Source of the DNA: Carboxylicivirga marina
GTDB taxonomy: Bacteria; Bacteroidota; Bacteroidia; Bacteroidales; Marinilabiliaceae
Reading direction: 5' to 3'
Length of the DNA: 64,000 nucleotides
Assembly: GCF_016612505.1 (NCBI RefSeq)
Contig: NZ_JAENRR010000021.1
Location: 1 to 64,000, forward strand
Part shown: positions 18,127 to 26,516 of the stretch, piece after piece
Layout of the letters: each line of letters opens with the position of its first letter
Numbering within the stretch: the first letter of the stretch is position 1
Notes under the pieces: generated by a model
Told to the model about the DNA's origin: nothing
What the model saw: only the letters and a program-made list of their open reading frames with translations
The model's database searches: none
Made by a program: the position numbers and the translations under genes

Positions 18127-18240
18127 GTACTACCTGTTGGTAGGAATAACGAATCGTTCTTTGAGTGCATGTGTCATCCGTGTATAACCCAAAAAATGAT
18201 TTTTCATCCCGATCATACAATGTTAATACTCAACGATTGA
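18127..18240 (+). pseudogene. Remnant of a universal stress protein gene (3' end)
   Basis: Read in frame, 18139-18240 encodes a 33-residue stretch including NNESFFECMCHP and QKMIFHPDHTMLILND, then a TGA stop. It aligns closely with the C-terminus of the intact Usp (HHESFFERLFHP, KKMILHPEHPMLILHDEG). There is no start codon and the 5' part is missing. This is best read as a decayed partial duplicate of the usp gene, with the GG-leader gene lying between the two copies. Confidence 0.8.
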
Positions 18241-18246
18241 GTCATT

Positions 18247-18281
18247 AAAAAAAAAGAGGCCATTTGGCCTCTTTTTTTTTA
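18247..18281. terminator. Terminator (bidirectional) after the usp remnant
   Basis: AAAAAAGAGGCC and GGCCTCTTTTTT pair around a 4-nt loop. A and T runs on the two sides let it serve both the plus-strand unit and the convergent peptide-transporter gene. Confidence 0.9.
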
Positions 18282-18297
18282 ATGTGATAAGTTCAAA

Positions 18298-19818
18298 TTA
18301 CTTCGAAACTCTTTCTAACCACTTCAACATAAATAGCATGGTGAACATTGAAAGTAAGCAGACAACCACAAAAACAGTCCAAGTTATCCATAAAGGAACA
18401 CCGGCATATAAAAGACCGCCAATTAATAATAATTGGTTTCCAAGACCTGTTGCTCCAAGCCACAACCCTTGCATCAAACCCTGGTATTGAGGAGGTGCTA
18501 CTTTTGATACAAATGAAATACCAAGTGGACTAATAAATAACTCGGCAATAGTAAGTATCAAATATGTTATAACTAATAACCATGGAGTTACTTTCATTGA
18601 TTCTGAAAGTCCACCCATTTCTTTAACTTCTTTTAGAAGTGGTAAGTCTAGTGAGCCAAGTGCCATTAAAACAAATGCCAGAGCAGTAATAAACATACCG
18701 ATAGCAATCTTTTTAGGTGTTGATGGTTCTACACCTTTTTTTCTAAGCCATGCAAAGATACCAACAACAACAGGTGTTAAGAATACCACAAAGAATGGGT
18801 TCATCGCCTGGAAATATTCTACAGCTAACTCAAATCCCCATAAATTAAGAAGTGTGTAGTCACGTCCAAAATAGGTTAATGTCAAGCCGTTTTGGTGGAA
18901 TGAAAACCAGAAAAAGATAACTACACCAAATACTGCAAGAAGGGCGTAAATACGCTGCTTAACTTCCTTAGCATCCATTTCTGTTATCTTAGAATCAGAA
19001 CTTCCATCCGTGGATTTTGCACTAAGTGCCGGATTCGGGAAGTTGTTTTTATTCTTAAGATATATTACTAGTGAAATAAGCATTGCAAAAATTGCGACAC
19101 CAAATGCATAGTGGAAACCTTCGTTAAATACGTTAAGGTATTGGTTACTAAATGCCGTGTAATCTGTAACAGGGGCAGAGCTTACTGAGTTGGCAACTTC
19201 ATGAAATCGTTGAGCTGCTGATTCACTGATTGTTCCGTTTAGATGTTGGTGACATAATTCAGGAAGAGTTGCGTTATAAGTAAATCCTGAACGACCAAGC
19301 CACCAGCTTCTTACGGCAGGTGCGATCATAGGAGCAAAGATAGCACCGATGTTAATAAATGCGTAGAAAATAGAAAAACCAGAGTCTCTCATTTTTCCAT
19401 ACTCTTCATTATCATACATCTGCCCTACAAGAGCCTGAAGGTTCCCCTTAAATAAACCGTTACCGAAAGCGATAACAAATAATGCTAAACATGTTAATGT
19501 AAGTGAAAACGGAACGCTGGCAACTGGTGTATTCGATGGAATTGCCATAAGAAAATAACCAATAGCCATCATTAATAAACCAGCAAGAATTGTTCGCTTG
19601 TAATTTTTGGTTTTATCAGCAATTATACCACCTACAATTGCTAGGAAGTAAATTGAAGAGTAGAAAGTGGCATAAATAGTACCTGAAACTTGTTCGTTCA
19701 AACCAAACTTAGCTTGAATAAAAAGCACCAAAATCGCCATCATGGTATAAAAACCAAAGCGTTCTCCCATGTTTGCTAAGGCAGCAGGGATTAGTCCTTT
19801 AGGATGTCCTTTAAACAT
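18298..19818 (-). CDS. POT family peptide MFS transporter
   Basis: A 506-residue inner-membrane carrier of the proton-dependent oligopeptide transporter family with about 12-14 helices. The first helix has NMGERFGFY (residues 16-24), corresponding to the family motif ExxERFxYY. The first Glu of the motif is Asn16 here, while Glu19 and Arg20 are kept. The GIIADKTKNYKRTI loop is the MFS signature between helices 2 and 3. It probably imports di- and tripeptides, in keeping with PepD encoded nearby. The missing first Glu may alter proton coupling. Confidence 0.9.
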   Translation of the reverse strand: MFKGHPKGLIPAALANMGERFGFYTMMAILVLFIQAKFGLNEQVSGTIYATFYSSIYFLAIVGGIIADKTKNYKRTILAGLLMMAIGYFLMAIPSNTPVASVPFSLTLTCLALFVIAFGNGLFKGNLQALVGQMYDNEEYGKMRDSGFSIFYAFINIGAIFAPMIAPAVRSWWLGRSGFTYNATLPELCHQHLNGTISESAAQRFHEVANSVSSAPVTDYTAFSNQYLNVFNEGFHYAFGVAIFAMLISLVIYLKNKNNFPNPALSAKSTDGSSDSKITEMDAKEVKQRIYALLAVFGVVIFFWFSFHQNGLTLTYFGRDYTLLNLWGFELAVEYFQAMNPFFVVFLTPVVVGIFAWLRKKGVEPSTPKKIAIGMFITALAFVLMALGSLDLPLLKEVKEMGGLSESMKVTPWLLVITYLILTIAELFISPLGISFVSKVAPPQYQGLMQGLWLGATGLGNQLLLIGGLLYAGVPLWITWTVFVVVCLLSMFTMLFMLKWLERVSK

Positions 19819-20002
19819 ATCTATTTAATTTATAATTAGTTGTTAATTCAAAGTGTGGCAAATATATATTTTTTTGAGCCACTTACAAATCGTAACCGTC
19901 ATGCTTTGCAACAGGTAAACCGTAAGCATATGAGGGTTAGAATGCTATGGTCTTAATTATTACGTAATTATTATTTAAACTGATACGATTGGGTTTGGAC
20001 TT

Positions 20003-20038
20003 AAAGTTTTTAAAACGTGTTATCCTTTTAAAAACTTT
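20003..20038. promoter_or_regulatory. Perfect 13-bp inverted repeat in the nnr promoter region
   Basis: AAAGTTTTTAAAA (20003-20015) and TTTTAAAAACTTT (20026-20038) are perfect inverted copies separated by 10 bases. They lie just upstream of TAAATTTG (20040-20047), which fits the Bacteroidota -7 element of the downstream gene. No T-run follows. It could be an operator or a structured RNA leader. Confidence 0.45.
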
Positions 20039-20072
20039 GTAAATTTGATAGGTGACGTTTAAAATTACAACT

Positions 20073-21581
20073 ATGAAAATATTACCTATATCTCAAATAG
20101 CTGAAATCGATAATTACACAATTGAAAATGAGCCGATTACTTCAATCGATTTAATGGAGCGCGCTTCTCTTGCTTTTTACAAGCGATTTACCAACTTGTA
20201 CCCGCATGGCGATGTGAGTGTGTTGGTAGGGCCTGGTAATAATGGAGGCGATGCTTTAGCTATAGCCCGAATGTTGATTCAAGATGGTCGTGAGGTACAG
20301 GTATATTTAATAGCCGAAGAGCATAATTTAAGTGAAGATGCAAAGATAAATCTATCACGTCTATATCAGTTGAAAGACGGAGTGAATTTTTTAAAGTTAT
20401 CAGAGCAATTTAGTTTAATTGAAAGTCAAGATATCATTATAGACGGTTTATTTGGTTCTGGTTTAAACCGTCCGTTAAAAGGTTTTGTGAAGGAATTAGT
20501 ACAATACATTAATGCTTTAGATGCAAAGGTTGTGAGTATTGACATGCCATCCGGTTTATTTGGGGAAGATAATTCTGCGAACGACCATGACGCAATAATG
20601 ATGGTCGATCAAACCATTAGTTTTCAGTTTCCTAAACTAGCTTTTCTCTTACCCGAAAATGAAATATATGTGGGAGATTGGTATAGTGAACCTATTGGTT
20701 TACATTCTACAAAGATTAAAGAAACCCATTCGGATTATTGCTATACCGAAGAAGGGCATATAAAACGACTGCTTAAAAATCAAAGTCGTTTTGCACATAA
20801 AGGGCATTTTGGTCATGCCTTATTGTTGGCCGGTAATTATGGTAAAATGGGTGCGGCTATATTAGCTTCCAGAGCTTGCCTTAAAACAGGTGTTGGTTTA
20901 TTAACCACGCACATTCCTCGCTTAGGTTATCTAATTATTCAAACGGCAGTGCCAGAGGCGATGGCAAATATTGATCGCTCTGATATCTTAATTTCAGAGT
21001 TCCCTGACCTGGATAACTATTCGGCTATTGGCATTGGTCCTGGTATTGGCATTAAGCCAAATACACAATCCGCTTTGCGCGAATTGTTGGAATCTTTGAA
21101 TGGCAAACCAATTGTGTTGGATGCCGATGCGCTGAATATTCTGGCGATTGATGAAGAACTTTGGGAACTGGTGCCAAACAATGCCATCTTAACGCCTCAT
21201 CCGGGTGAGTTTGACCGCTTAGTTGGAGAAAGCTACTCATCGTTCGAGCGCTTACAAAAGGCCCTTAAATTTGCTAAGGACATGGAAGTAATTCTTGTAT
21301 TAAAAGGAGCTTATACTTCTGTGATATCATCCGATGGTCATTGTTATTTTAATTCAACAGGTAACTATGGTATGGCAACGGCTGGCAGTGGCGATGTACT
21401 AACCGGCATGTTACTATCATTGTTGGCGCAAGGGTATCATCCGCTTGATGCAGCTCGATTAGGTGTTTATCTGCATGGTTTATCTGCTGATTTATTGTTG
21501 AATGAGTCGGCAGAAGCATCAATCATTGCCAGTGATATTATTTCTCAAATAGGTGCTGCATTTCAGCAATTAACACGATAA
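20073..21581 (+). CDS. nnr: Bifunctional NAD(P)H-hydrate epimerase / ADP-dependent NAD(P)H-hydrate dehydratase
   Basis: A 502-residue repair enzyme that rescues hydrated NADH and NADPH. The N-terminal YjeF epimerase domain (about 1-215) has VGPGNNGGDALAIARML, DGLFGSGLNRPL and SIDMPSGL. The C-terminal ribokinase-like dehydratase (about 230-500) has LTPHPGEF and TAGSGDVLTGMLLSLL. The ATG at 20073 is chosen because the MKILPISQI start fits family members; a GTG frame begins 21 bases upstream. It is apparently a single-gene unit. Confidence 0.96.
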   Translation: MKILPISQIAEIDNYTIENEPITSIDLMERASLAFYKRFTNLYPHGDVSVLVGPGNNGGDALAIARMLIQDGREVQVYLIAEEHNLSEDAKINLSRLYQLKDGVNFLKLSEQFSLIESQDIIIDGLFGSGLNRPLKGFVKELVQYINALDAKVVSIDMPSGLFGEDNSANDHDAIMMVDQTISFQFPKLAFLLPENEIYVGDWYSEPIGLHSTKIKETHSDYCYTEEGHIKRLLKNQSRFAHKGHFGHALLLAGNYGKMGAAILASRACLKTGVGLLTTHIPRLGYLIIQTAVPEAMANIDRSDILISEFPDLDNYSAIGIGPGIGIKPNTQSALRELLESLNGKPIVLDADALNILAIDEELWELVPNNAILTPHPGEFDRLVGESYSSFERLQKALKFAKDMEVILVLKGAYTSVISSDGHCYFNSTGNYGMATAGSGDVLTGMLLSLLAQGYHPLDAARLGVYLHGLSADLLLNESAEASIIASDIISQIGAAFQQLTR

Positions 21582-21589
21582 TTATCATC

Positions 21590-21619
21590 TTGGCTTTTAA
21601 TTTTTTTCGTTTACCTTTG
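21590..21619 (+). promoter_or_regulatory. Bacteroidota-type promoter for the DUF4831 gene
   Basis: TTGG at 21590-21593 and TACCTTTG at 21612-21619 match the -33 and -7 consensus (TTG, TAnnTTTG) with 19 bases between TTG and TA. The predicted start gives a leader of about 110 bases. Confidence 0.6.
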
Positions 21620-21733
21620 ATGTCCGTCGTAATTTATTGATAAAAACGACGTTTTATTGAAATAAATGCATCAAAAGAACTGGCTTGATAATTGCTTGGT
21701 TCGAGGCTTTGTTAATCATTAATAATTAAGGTG

Positions 21734-22837
21734 ATGAAGAAATTCTTTCTTTCAATAAGTGCTGTGGCAATCATATCTTCATGTGCAGTTCAACAACCAA
21801 TCGTTCCAAGTAAAGTAAATGTGCAGGATGTAGCTCAAATGAGTAACGCTACCTCTAACGCCTTGCTTTATCATTTGCCAACAACTGTTATTCGAGTGAA
21901 TGTAGAGGTAGAAAAGACCATCAGTAGGGTTGGGCCTTTTTATCGTTACTCACAAAAAATGTTGAATGTTAGCGATGTCATTACTAAGGATAACGAAGAG
22001 TGGCGAATTAAAACGGTTACTGTTGAAACATTTGGGAAGCCAGATGCCAATAAGCAATACGCGATTTCATACAGTGGAGCCAGTTCTGCTCCTTTTGTTA
22101 ATTTAACTGCTTCTGGAGTGTTAGCAGGTGTCAATAGCGAAAATGTGATAGTCGATGACCACCTAAAGGAATTTGCAGCTGATGAAGTGCCAACAATTCA
22201 GGATGTGAATTTTAATAATGTGGCCATGATTGAAAAGCAATTAGCTAAAACGTCGACTGCTGCTATGGCTGAAGAAACAGCTAATTATATTTATAAAATA
22301 AGGAAACGCCGTTTTAAAATTCTGGCCAGTGATTATGAACAACTACCACCTGATGGCGAGTCGTACGAAGTAATGGTGCGCGAACTGAATAAGCTGGAGC
22401 AGGACCATATGGAGTTATTTATCGGTAAGAAAACGACTTACACTACTGTGAAAACATTTGATATTATTCCTGATAAAATGAGTACGAATAATGACGTATT
22501 GTTTCGCTTCTCAACGGTCTCTGGTATAGTTGATAAAATGGATGTAAGTGGTGCGCCTGTTTATTTTGAATTGGAAGCCGAAGAAATGAATCAGCTGCCG
22601 GATGAAGCTATAATTGTTGAAAAAGATCAGGAAGTACGAAACGGTTTGTACTACTGTAAGCCTGGTAAAGCAACGGTGAAAATCATCGATAAAAATAAAC
22701 TTTTAAAAGAACAAGAAGTTTATTTGGGGCAATACGGCCAAGTTGTTTCGATGCCATCAAATGTTCTGGAAGAGGAAAACATCAGTATTCGTATTAATCC
22801 TGCAACAGGTGCTTTACAAAGTATCAATAGAAAATAA
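21734..22837 (+). CDS. DUF4831 family lipoprotein
   Basis: A 367-residue exported lipoprotein: signal peptide KKFFLSISAVAIISSCAVQ with lipobox Cys. The YHLPTTVIRVNVEVEKTISRVGPFYRYSQKML region is typical of DUF4831 proteins, which I know only as conserved in Bacteroidota without assigned function. There are no further membrane segments. It probably sits on the periplasmic face or at the cell surface. The GTG codon before the ATG at 21734 is an alternative start. It precedes pepD by 33 bases and may be cotranscribed with it. Confidence 0.85.
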   Translation: MKKFFLSISAVAIISSCAVQQPIVPSKVNVQDVAQMSNATSNALLYHLPTTVIRVNVEVEKTISRVGPFYRYSQKMLNVSDVITKDNEEWRIKTVTVETFGKPDANKQYAISYSGASSAPFVNLTASGVLAGVNSENVIVDDHLKEFAADEVPTIQDVNFNNVAMIEKQLAKTSTAAMAEETANYIYKIRKRRFKILASDYEQLPPDGESYEVMVRELNKLEQDHMELFIGKKTTYTTVKTFDIIPDKMSTNNDVLFRFSTVSGIVDKMDVSGAPVYFELEAEEMNQLPDEAIIVEKDQEVRNGLYYCKPGKATVKIIDKNKLLKEQEVYLGQYGQVVSMPSNVLEEENISIRINPATGALQSINRK

Positions 22838-22870
22838 ATAATTAAATAATCCCTTTTTAAACAAAAAGTT

Positions 22871-24334
22871 ATGAATGACGAAATAGCTAAGTTATCTCCC
22901 CAGGGACTTTGGGAAAACTTTTATAAATTAACACAGATTCCTCGCCCTTCAAAGAAAGAAGGCAAAGCCATTGATTTTATGGAGGAGTTTGGTAAATCAC
23001 TGGGTTTGGAAACGATACGCGATGAGGTAGGCAACATCATCATTCGTAAGCCAGCCACTCCTGGATATGAAGATCGCATGGGGGTTATTCTGCAAAGCCA
23101 TATCGACATGGTGCCACAGAAGAATAGCGATAAAGAGCACAATTTCGAGACAGATCCGATTGAAACATATATTGAAGATGGTTGGGTAACAGCCAGTGGT
23201 ACAACACTTGGTGCAGATAATGGTATCGGTGTGGCTGCGGCTATGGCTGTGCTTCAAGCCAATGATATGGAGCACGGTCCGGTTGAGGCTTTGATCACTA
23301 TGGATGAAGAGGCAGGAATGACAGGTGCAAACGCTTTAAAGCCGGGGATTCTTCAGGGGGATATTTTATTGAACATGGACTCAGAAGATGAAGGTGAATT
23401 ATATGTTGGGTGTGCAGGTGGTTGCGATGCCAACGTGAAGTTCACTTATACCGATGCTGAAGTGCCAGCTGATTCAGTAGCTTTTAAATTATCAATGACT
23501 GGCTTAAAAGGTGGTCACTCAGGTATGGATATTATTTTAGGACGTGGAAACGCCAATAAATTAATGTTCCGCTTTTTAAAGTTTGCCGTGGCAAATGATG
23601 AGGTACGTTTGGCATCTATCGATGGTGGTAGCTTACGTAATGCTATCCCTCGCGAAGCTTTTGCTGTAGTTACTGTACCTGCTGCCAATGCTGATGAGTT
23701 TATCGAAAGCCTTGAAGAGTACGAAGAAATCTATAAGTCAGAATTAGGAAGTGTTGAGCCATTCTTATCATTCACAGCCGAGAAAACTGATTTGCCTTCT
23801 TCTTTAATTGATGAAGTAACGCAAGATGATTTGATCAATGGTGTGATTGCAGCGCCTAATGGTGTTATGCGCATGAGTACCGATATGGAAGGGTTGACAG
23901 AAACGTCAACTAACCTTGCGATTGTTAAATCAGGTAACGGAGAAGTTATTGTTCAGGCGCTAATGCGTAGTTCGGTAAACACTGCTATTGAAGCATTAGC
24001 ATCAAAAATGGAAAGTGTATTCCGCTTAGCTGGTGCTGAAGTATCATTCGGAGGTCAGTATCCGGGATGGAAACCAAATATGGATTCTCCAATCTTGAAA
24101 ACCATGCAGGATGTGTATCAGAAAAAATGGGGTAAAGTACCTGAAATTAAGGCGATTCATGCTGGTCTGGAATGTGGTATATTAGGAAGTGCTTATCCTC
24201 ATTGGGATATGATTTCTTTTGGACCAACCATTCGTTTCCCACACTCACCTGATGAAAAAGTAAACATCGAAACAGTAGGTTTATTCTGGGAATACCTGGC
24301 TGAGACACTAAAAAGTGTACCTGTTAAGAAATAA
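22871..24334 (+). CDS. pepD: Aminoacyl-histidine dipeptidase (M20 family)
   Basis: A 487-residue cytosolic metallopeptidase that hydrolyses Xaa-His and other dipeptides (carnosinase-like). The di-zinc site is visible: His77 and Asp79 in LQSHIDMVPQ, bridging Asp116 in GADNGIG, catalytic Glu146 and Glu147 in MDEEAGM, Asp170 in LLNMDSEDEG, and a His in RFPHSPDE near the C-terminus. The lid or dimerisation domain is at about 195-380. It sits between a DUF4831 lipoprotein and an MFS carrier and fits with peptide uptake by the nearby POT transporter. Confidence 0.96.
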   Translation: MNDEIAKLSPQGLWENFYKLTQIPRPSKKEGKAIDFMEEFGKSLGLETIRDEVGNIIIRKPATPGYEDRMGVILQSHIDMVPQKNSDKEHNFETDPIETYIEDGWVTASGTTLGADNGIGVAAAMAVLQANDMEHGPVEALITMDEEAGMTGANALKPGILQGDILLNMDSEDEGELYVGCAGGCDANVKFTYTDAEVPADSVAFKLSMTGLKGGHSGMDIILGRGNANKLMFRFLKFAVANDEVRLASIDGGSLRNAIPREAFAVVTVPAANADEFIESLEEYEEIYKSELGSVEPFLSFTAEKTDLPSSLIDEVTQDDLINGVIAAPNGVMRMSTDMEGLTETSTNLAIVKSGNGEVIVQALMRSSVNTAIEALASKMESVFRLAGAEVSFGGQYPGWKPNMDSPILKTMQDVYQKKWGKVPEIKAIHAGLECGILGSAYPHWDMISFGPTIRFPHSPDEKVNIETVGLFWEYLAETLKSVPVKK

Positions 24335-24348
24335 ATAAAATGAAATAT

Positions 24349-24382
24349 GAATAGCTGCAATTTCGATTGTGGCTATTCTTTT
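24349..24382 (+). terminator. Terminator between pepD and the MFS gene
   Basis: GAATAGC and GCTATTC, extended by GCAAT / ATTGT, close on a TTCG tetraloop and are followed by four Ts. It lies 14 bases past the pepD stop, so the MFS gene probably has its own promoter or is reached by read-through. Confidence 0.75.
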
Positions 24383-24410
24383 ATGTTCGTATAACTAACT
24401 ACAATTTGTA

Positions 24411-26042
24411 ATGACAGAGAAAATACAAAAAACATTACGTGACTCAGCCGCTATGAGGTGGGGAGCGTTGATCTTATTAAGTGCCTTAACCTTTTCTACT
24501 TATTGGTTTCAGGATTTCTTTGGTGGGGTTAAAGATTTATTATTAGATGAATACGGTTTTACAAGTGAAAACTTCGGACGTATCATCAGTTTAACAACTT
24601 TTGCCAACCTGTTTGGTATGATCATGCTAGGTGGTATCCTTATGGATAAATGGGGTGTGCGTATTGCTGGTTTGCTTTTTGGTGGTCTGTCAGCCGCCGG
24701 AGGTTTAGTTGTTTATTTAGCTTCTATTGGTACGTTTGGCGATGAGCCTAATACTGTTTTGTGGTCAATGATTGTCGGCCGTATGATGTTTGGTTCAGGA
24801 CTTGAAGTGGTTTGTGTGGTGGCTACCCGTACCATTGTTAAGTGGTTTAAAGGTTACGAGTTGGCACTGGCTATGGCTATTAACATGGGCTTTGGTCGTT
24901 TAGGTTCGGCTATGGGTATTGCGGTTTCGCCAGATATCGCAAGTGGACATTTCTCAACAGCCGTTGGTTTTGCTGCATCTCTTCTGGGTATCGCTTTGAT
25001 TATGTTTGTCGTTTATATCTTCTTTGATGTTAAGCTAGATAAACAAAATAAAGAAGCTGCAGAAGAAGGATCAGAAGATGAGGAATTTAAAATTGCCGAC
25101 TTGTTGAAATTGCTAAAAAATTCAACATTTATTTATATTACACTATTATGTGTGGCCTTCTATGCAGCGGTATTTCCATTTATTCAGTATGCAGCTGACT
25201 TGTTAGTTAACAAGTTTGGATTTACATCAGCATTGCCTGAAGGAGCAAATATTGTTGTTAACGGGAGTCCGGCTTTAGGTAATTCATTGGTATTTGTAGG
25301 CTTATTCCTGTTTGCTATTGCCTTTTCAACTATTCCGCCTCGATTAAAAACAAATTCTCAGGCTTTTATAGCGCGTATTGCCATTGCCGGATTATTTGCC
25401 TTGTACATCGGAAGCATGTGGGATGTGTTCTCGCAATGGTTAGATAATGGGCCAAAAACGGCTTCGTTAATTCCGCTTGGTTCTATCATCTTTACTCCAA
25501 TTTTTGGTAGTTATGTTGATAAAAATGGTAAAGCTGCCTCTTTAATGATTCTGGGCTCTTTATTGTTAATCTTTGCTCATTTATCGTTGTCGGTATTTAA
25601 TAACGTGTATTTAGGATACATGGGACTGTTAAGTTTAGGTATCGCCTTTTCACTAGTGCCGGCGGCTATGTGGCCTTCAGTGGCTAAGATTGTTCCTGAA
25701 AGTCGCTTGGGATCTGCTTATTCATTTATGTTTACAATTCAGAACTATGGTCTGGCTGCTTTCTTCTGGGGAATTGGAGCTGTTCTTGATTTAGTTAATC
25801 CTAATGTAATTAAAATTACAGAAGGATTCAGAGAGAAGTTTGAGGGCATGGGCTTAGCGAAAGAAGAAGTTGTTGCGAAGATTGATGCGTTAAAGCTTTC
25901 AGGTGAGATTCCACCATTTGATTATACGATTCCGATTTTAATTTTAGTGGCTTGTGGTGTTATTTCTATCTTCTTGTCATTTAAGTTAAAGCAAGCCGAT
26001 AAAAAATATGGTTACGGATTAGAAAAAGCTTCTAACAACTAA
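24411..26042 (+). CDS. MFS transporter
   Basis: A 543-residue major facilitator with about 12 helices. The start MRWGALILLSALTFSTYWFQDFFGG and loop GGILMDKWGVRIAG carry the MFS motif A region. A charged cytosolic loop (KEAAEEGSEDEEFKI) joins the two halves, and periplasmic insertions occur near residues 280 and 480. The substrate is unknown. Position after pepD suggests a role with peptides, amino acids or nucleosides, but that is inference. Confidence 0.9.
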   Translation: MTEKIQKTLRDSAAMRWGALILLSALTFSTYWFQDFFGGVKDLLLDEYGFTSENFGRIISLTTFANLFGMIMLGGILMDKWGVRIAGLLFGGLSAAGGLVVYLASIGTFGDEPNTVLWSMIVGRMMFGSGLEVVCVVATRTIVKWFKGYELALAMAINMGFGRLGSAMGIAVSPDIASGHFSTAVGFAASLLGIALIMFVVYIFFDVKLDKQNKEAAEEGSEDEEFKIADLLKLLKNSTFIYITLLCVAFYAAVFPFIQYAADLLVNKFGFTSALPEGANIVVNGSPALGNSLVFVGLFLFAIAFSTIPPRLKTNSQAFIARIAIAGLFALYIGSMWDVFSQWLDNGPKTASLIPLGSIIFTPIFGSYVDKNGKAASLMILGSLLLIFAHLSLSVFNNVYLGYMGLLSLGIAFSLVPAAMWPSVAKIVPESRLGSAYSFMFTIQNYGLAAFFWGIGAVLDLVNPNVIKITEGFREKFEGMGLAKEEVVAKIDALKLSGEIPPFDYTIPILILVACGVISIFLSFKLKQADKKYGYGLEKASNN

Positions 26043-26069
26043 TAAGAAGTTACCTTTTAGATATTAGAA

Positions 26070-26104
26070 ACGGCCATCTATTTTTAGGTGGCTGTTTTTT
26101 TTGC
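26070..26104 (+). terminator. Terminator of the MFS gene
   Basis: CGGCCATCTA and TAGGTGGCTG form a stem with two G-T pairs, followed by eight Ts. Confidence 0.8.
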
Positions 26105-26239
26105 TCAAATTTATACTGCTGGATATCTTGAAATTTTATTGCAGCGTATTGTAGGTATTAGCTTTGATGGCGTATATAATTATTAAGATGCTGAGCACTT
26201 CATTTGGCTTCCGTGCGCTTGTATTAGTTCAATATAAAC

Positions 26240-26460
26240 CTACGGAAGCCAGTTTTAAGTCTACGGAACTTCATTTTTAAGCTACGGAACTAATAATTAA
26301 CCCTACGGAACACTAAAAAATAGCTACGGAAGCCTCATATGAACCTACGGAAGAGCAGATGAAGGCTACGGAAGAGCAGATGAAGGCTACGGAACAGGAA
26401 AAAATGTTTACGGAAGTGGAAGAAAGAGCTACGGAAGCCAGGTTTAGGTCTACGGAAAGT
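26240..26460. repeat. Eleven-unit tandem array with exact 21-bp period, core CTACGGAA
   Basis: TACGGAA occurs at 26241, 26262, 26283, 26304, 26325, 26346, 26367, 26388, 26409, 26430 and 26451: eleven copies, each exactly 21 bases apart. Ten are preceded by C and one by T. The other 13 bases vary; units 6 and 7 are identical, and units 1 and 10 are alike (GCCAG after the core). An inverted copy of the core with flank (GGCTTCCGT, 26216-26224) precedes the array and could pair with unit 1. Read in frame the units give heptads with Thr-Glu (such as ATEEQMK), but units 2 and 4 contain TAA stops, so the whole array is not one coding region. The array lies between the MFS terminator and the purA terminator. 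Confidence 0.93.
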
Positions 26461-26462
26461 GC

Positions 26463-26496
26463 AAAAAAAAGCCTGCAACAATGTGCAGGCTTTCAA
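26463..26496 (-). terminator. Terminator of purA
   Basis: AAAGCCTGCA and TGCAGGCTTT form a perfect 10-bp stem with a 6-nt loop. On the minus strand the stem is followed by a run of eight Ts. Confidence 0.88.
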
Positions 26497-26516
26497 ATAT
26501 TTTGGAATAATCCTTT

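Noticed and set aside
26240-26460. CRISPR array
   Set aside because: The conserved core is only 7-8 bases and the period is 21. CRISPR repeats are longer and the spacers are about 30 bases. No cas genes are present.
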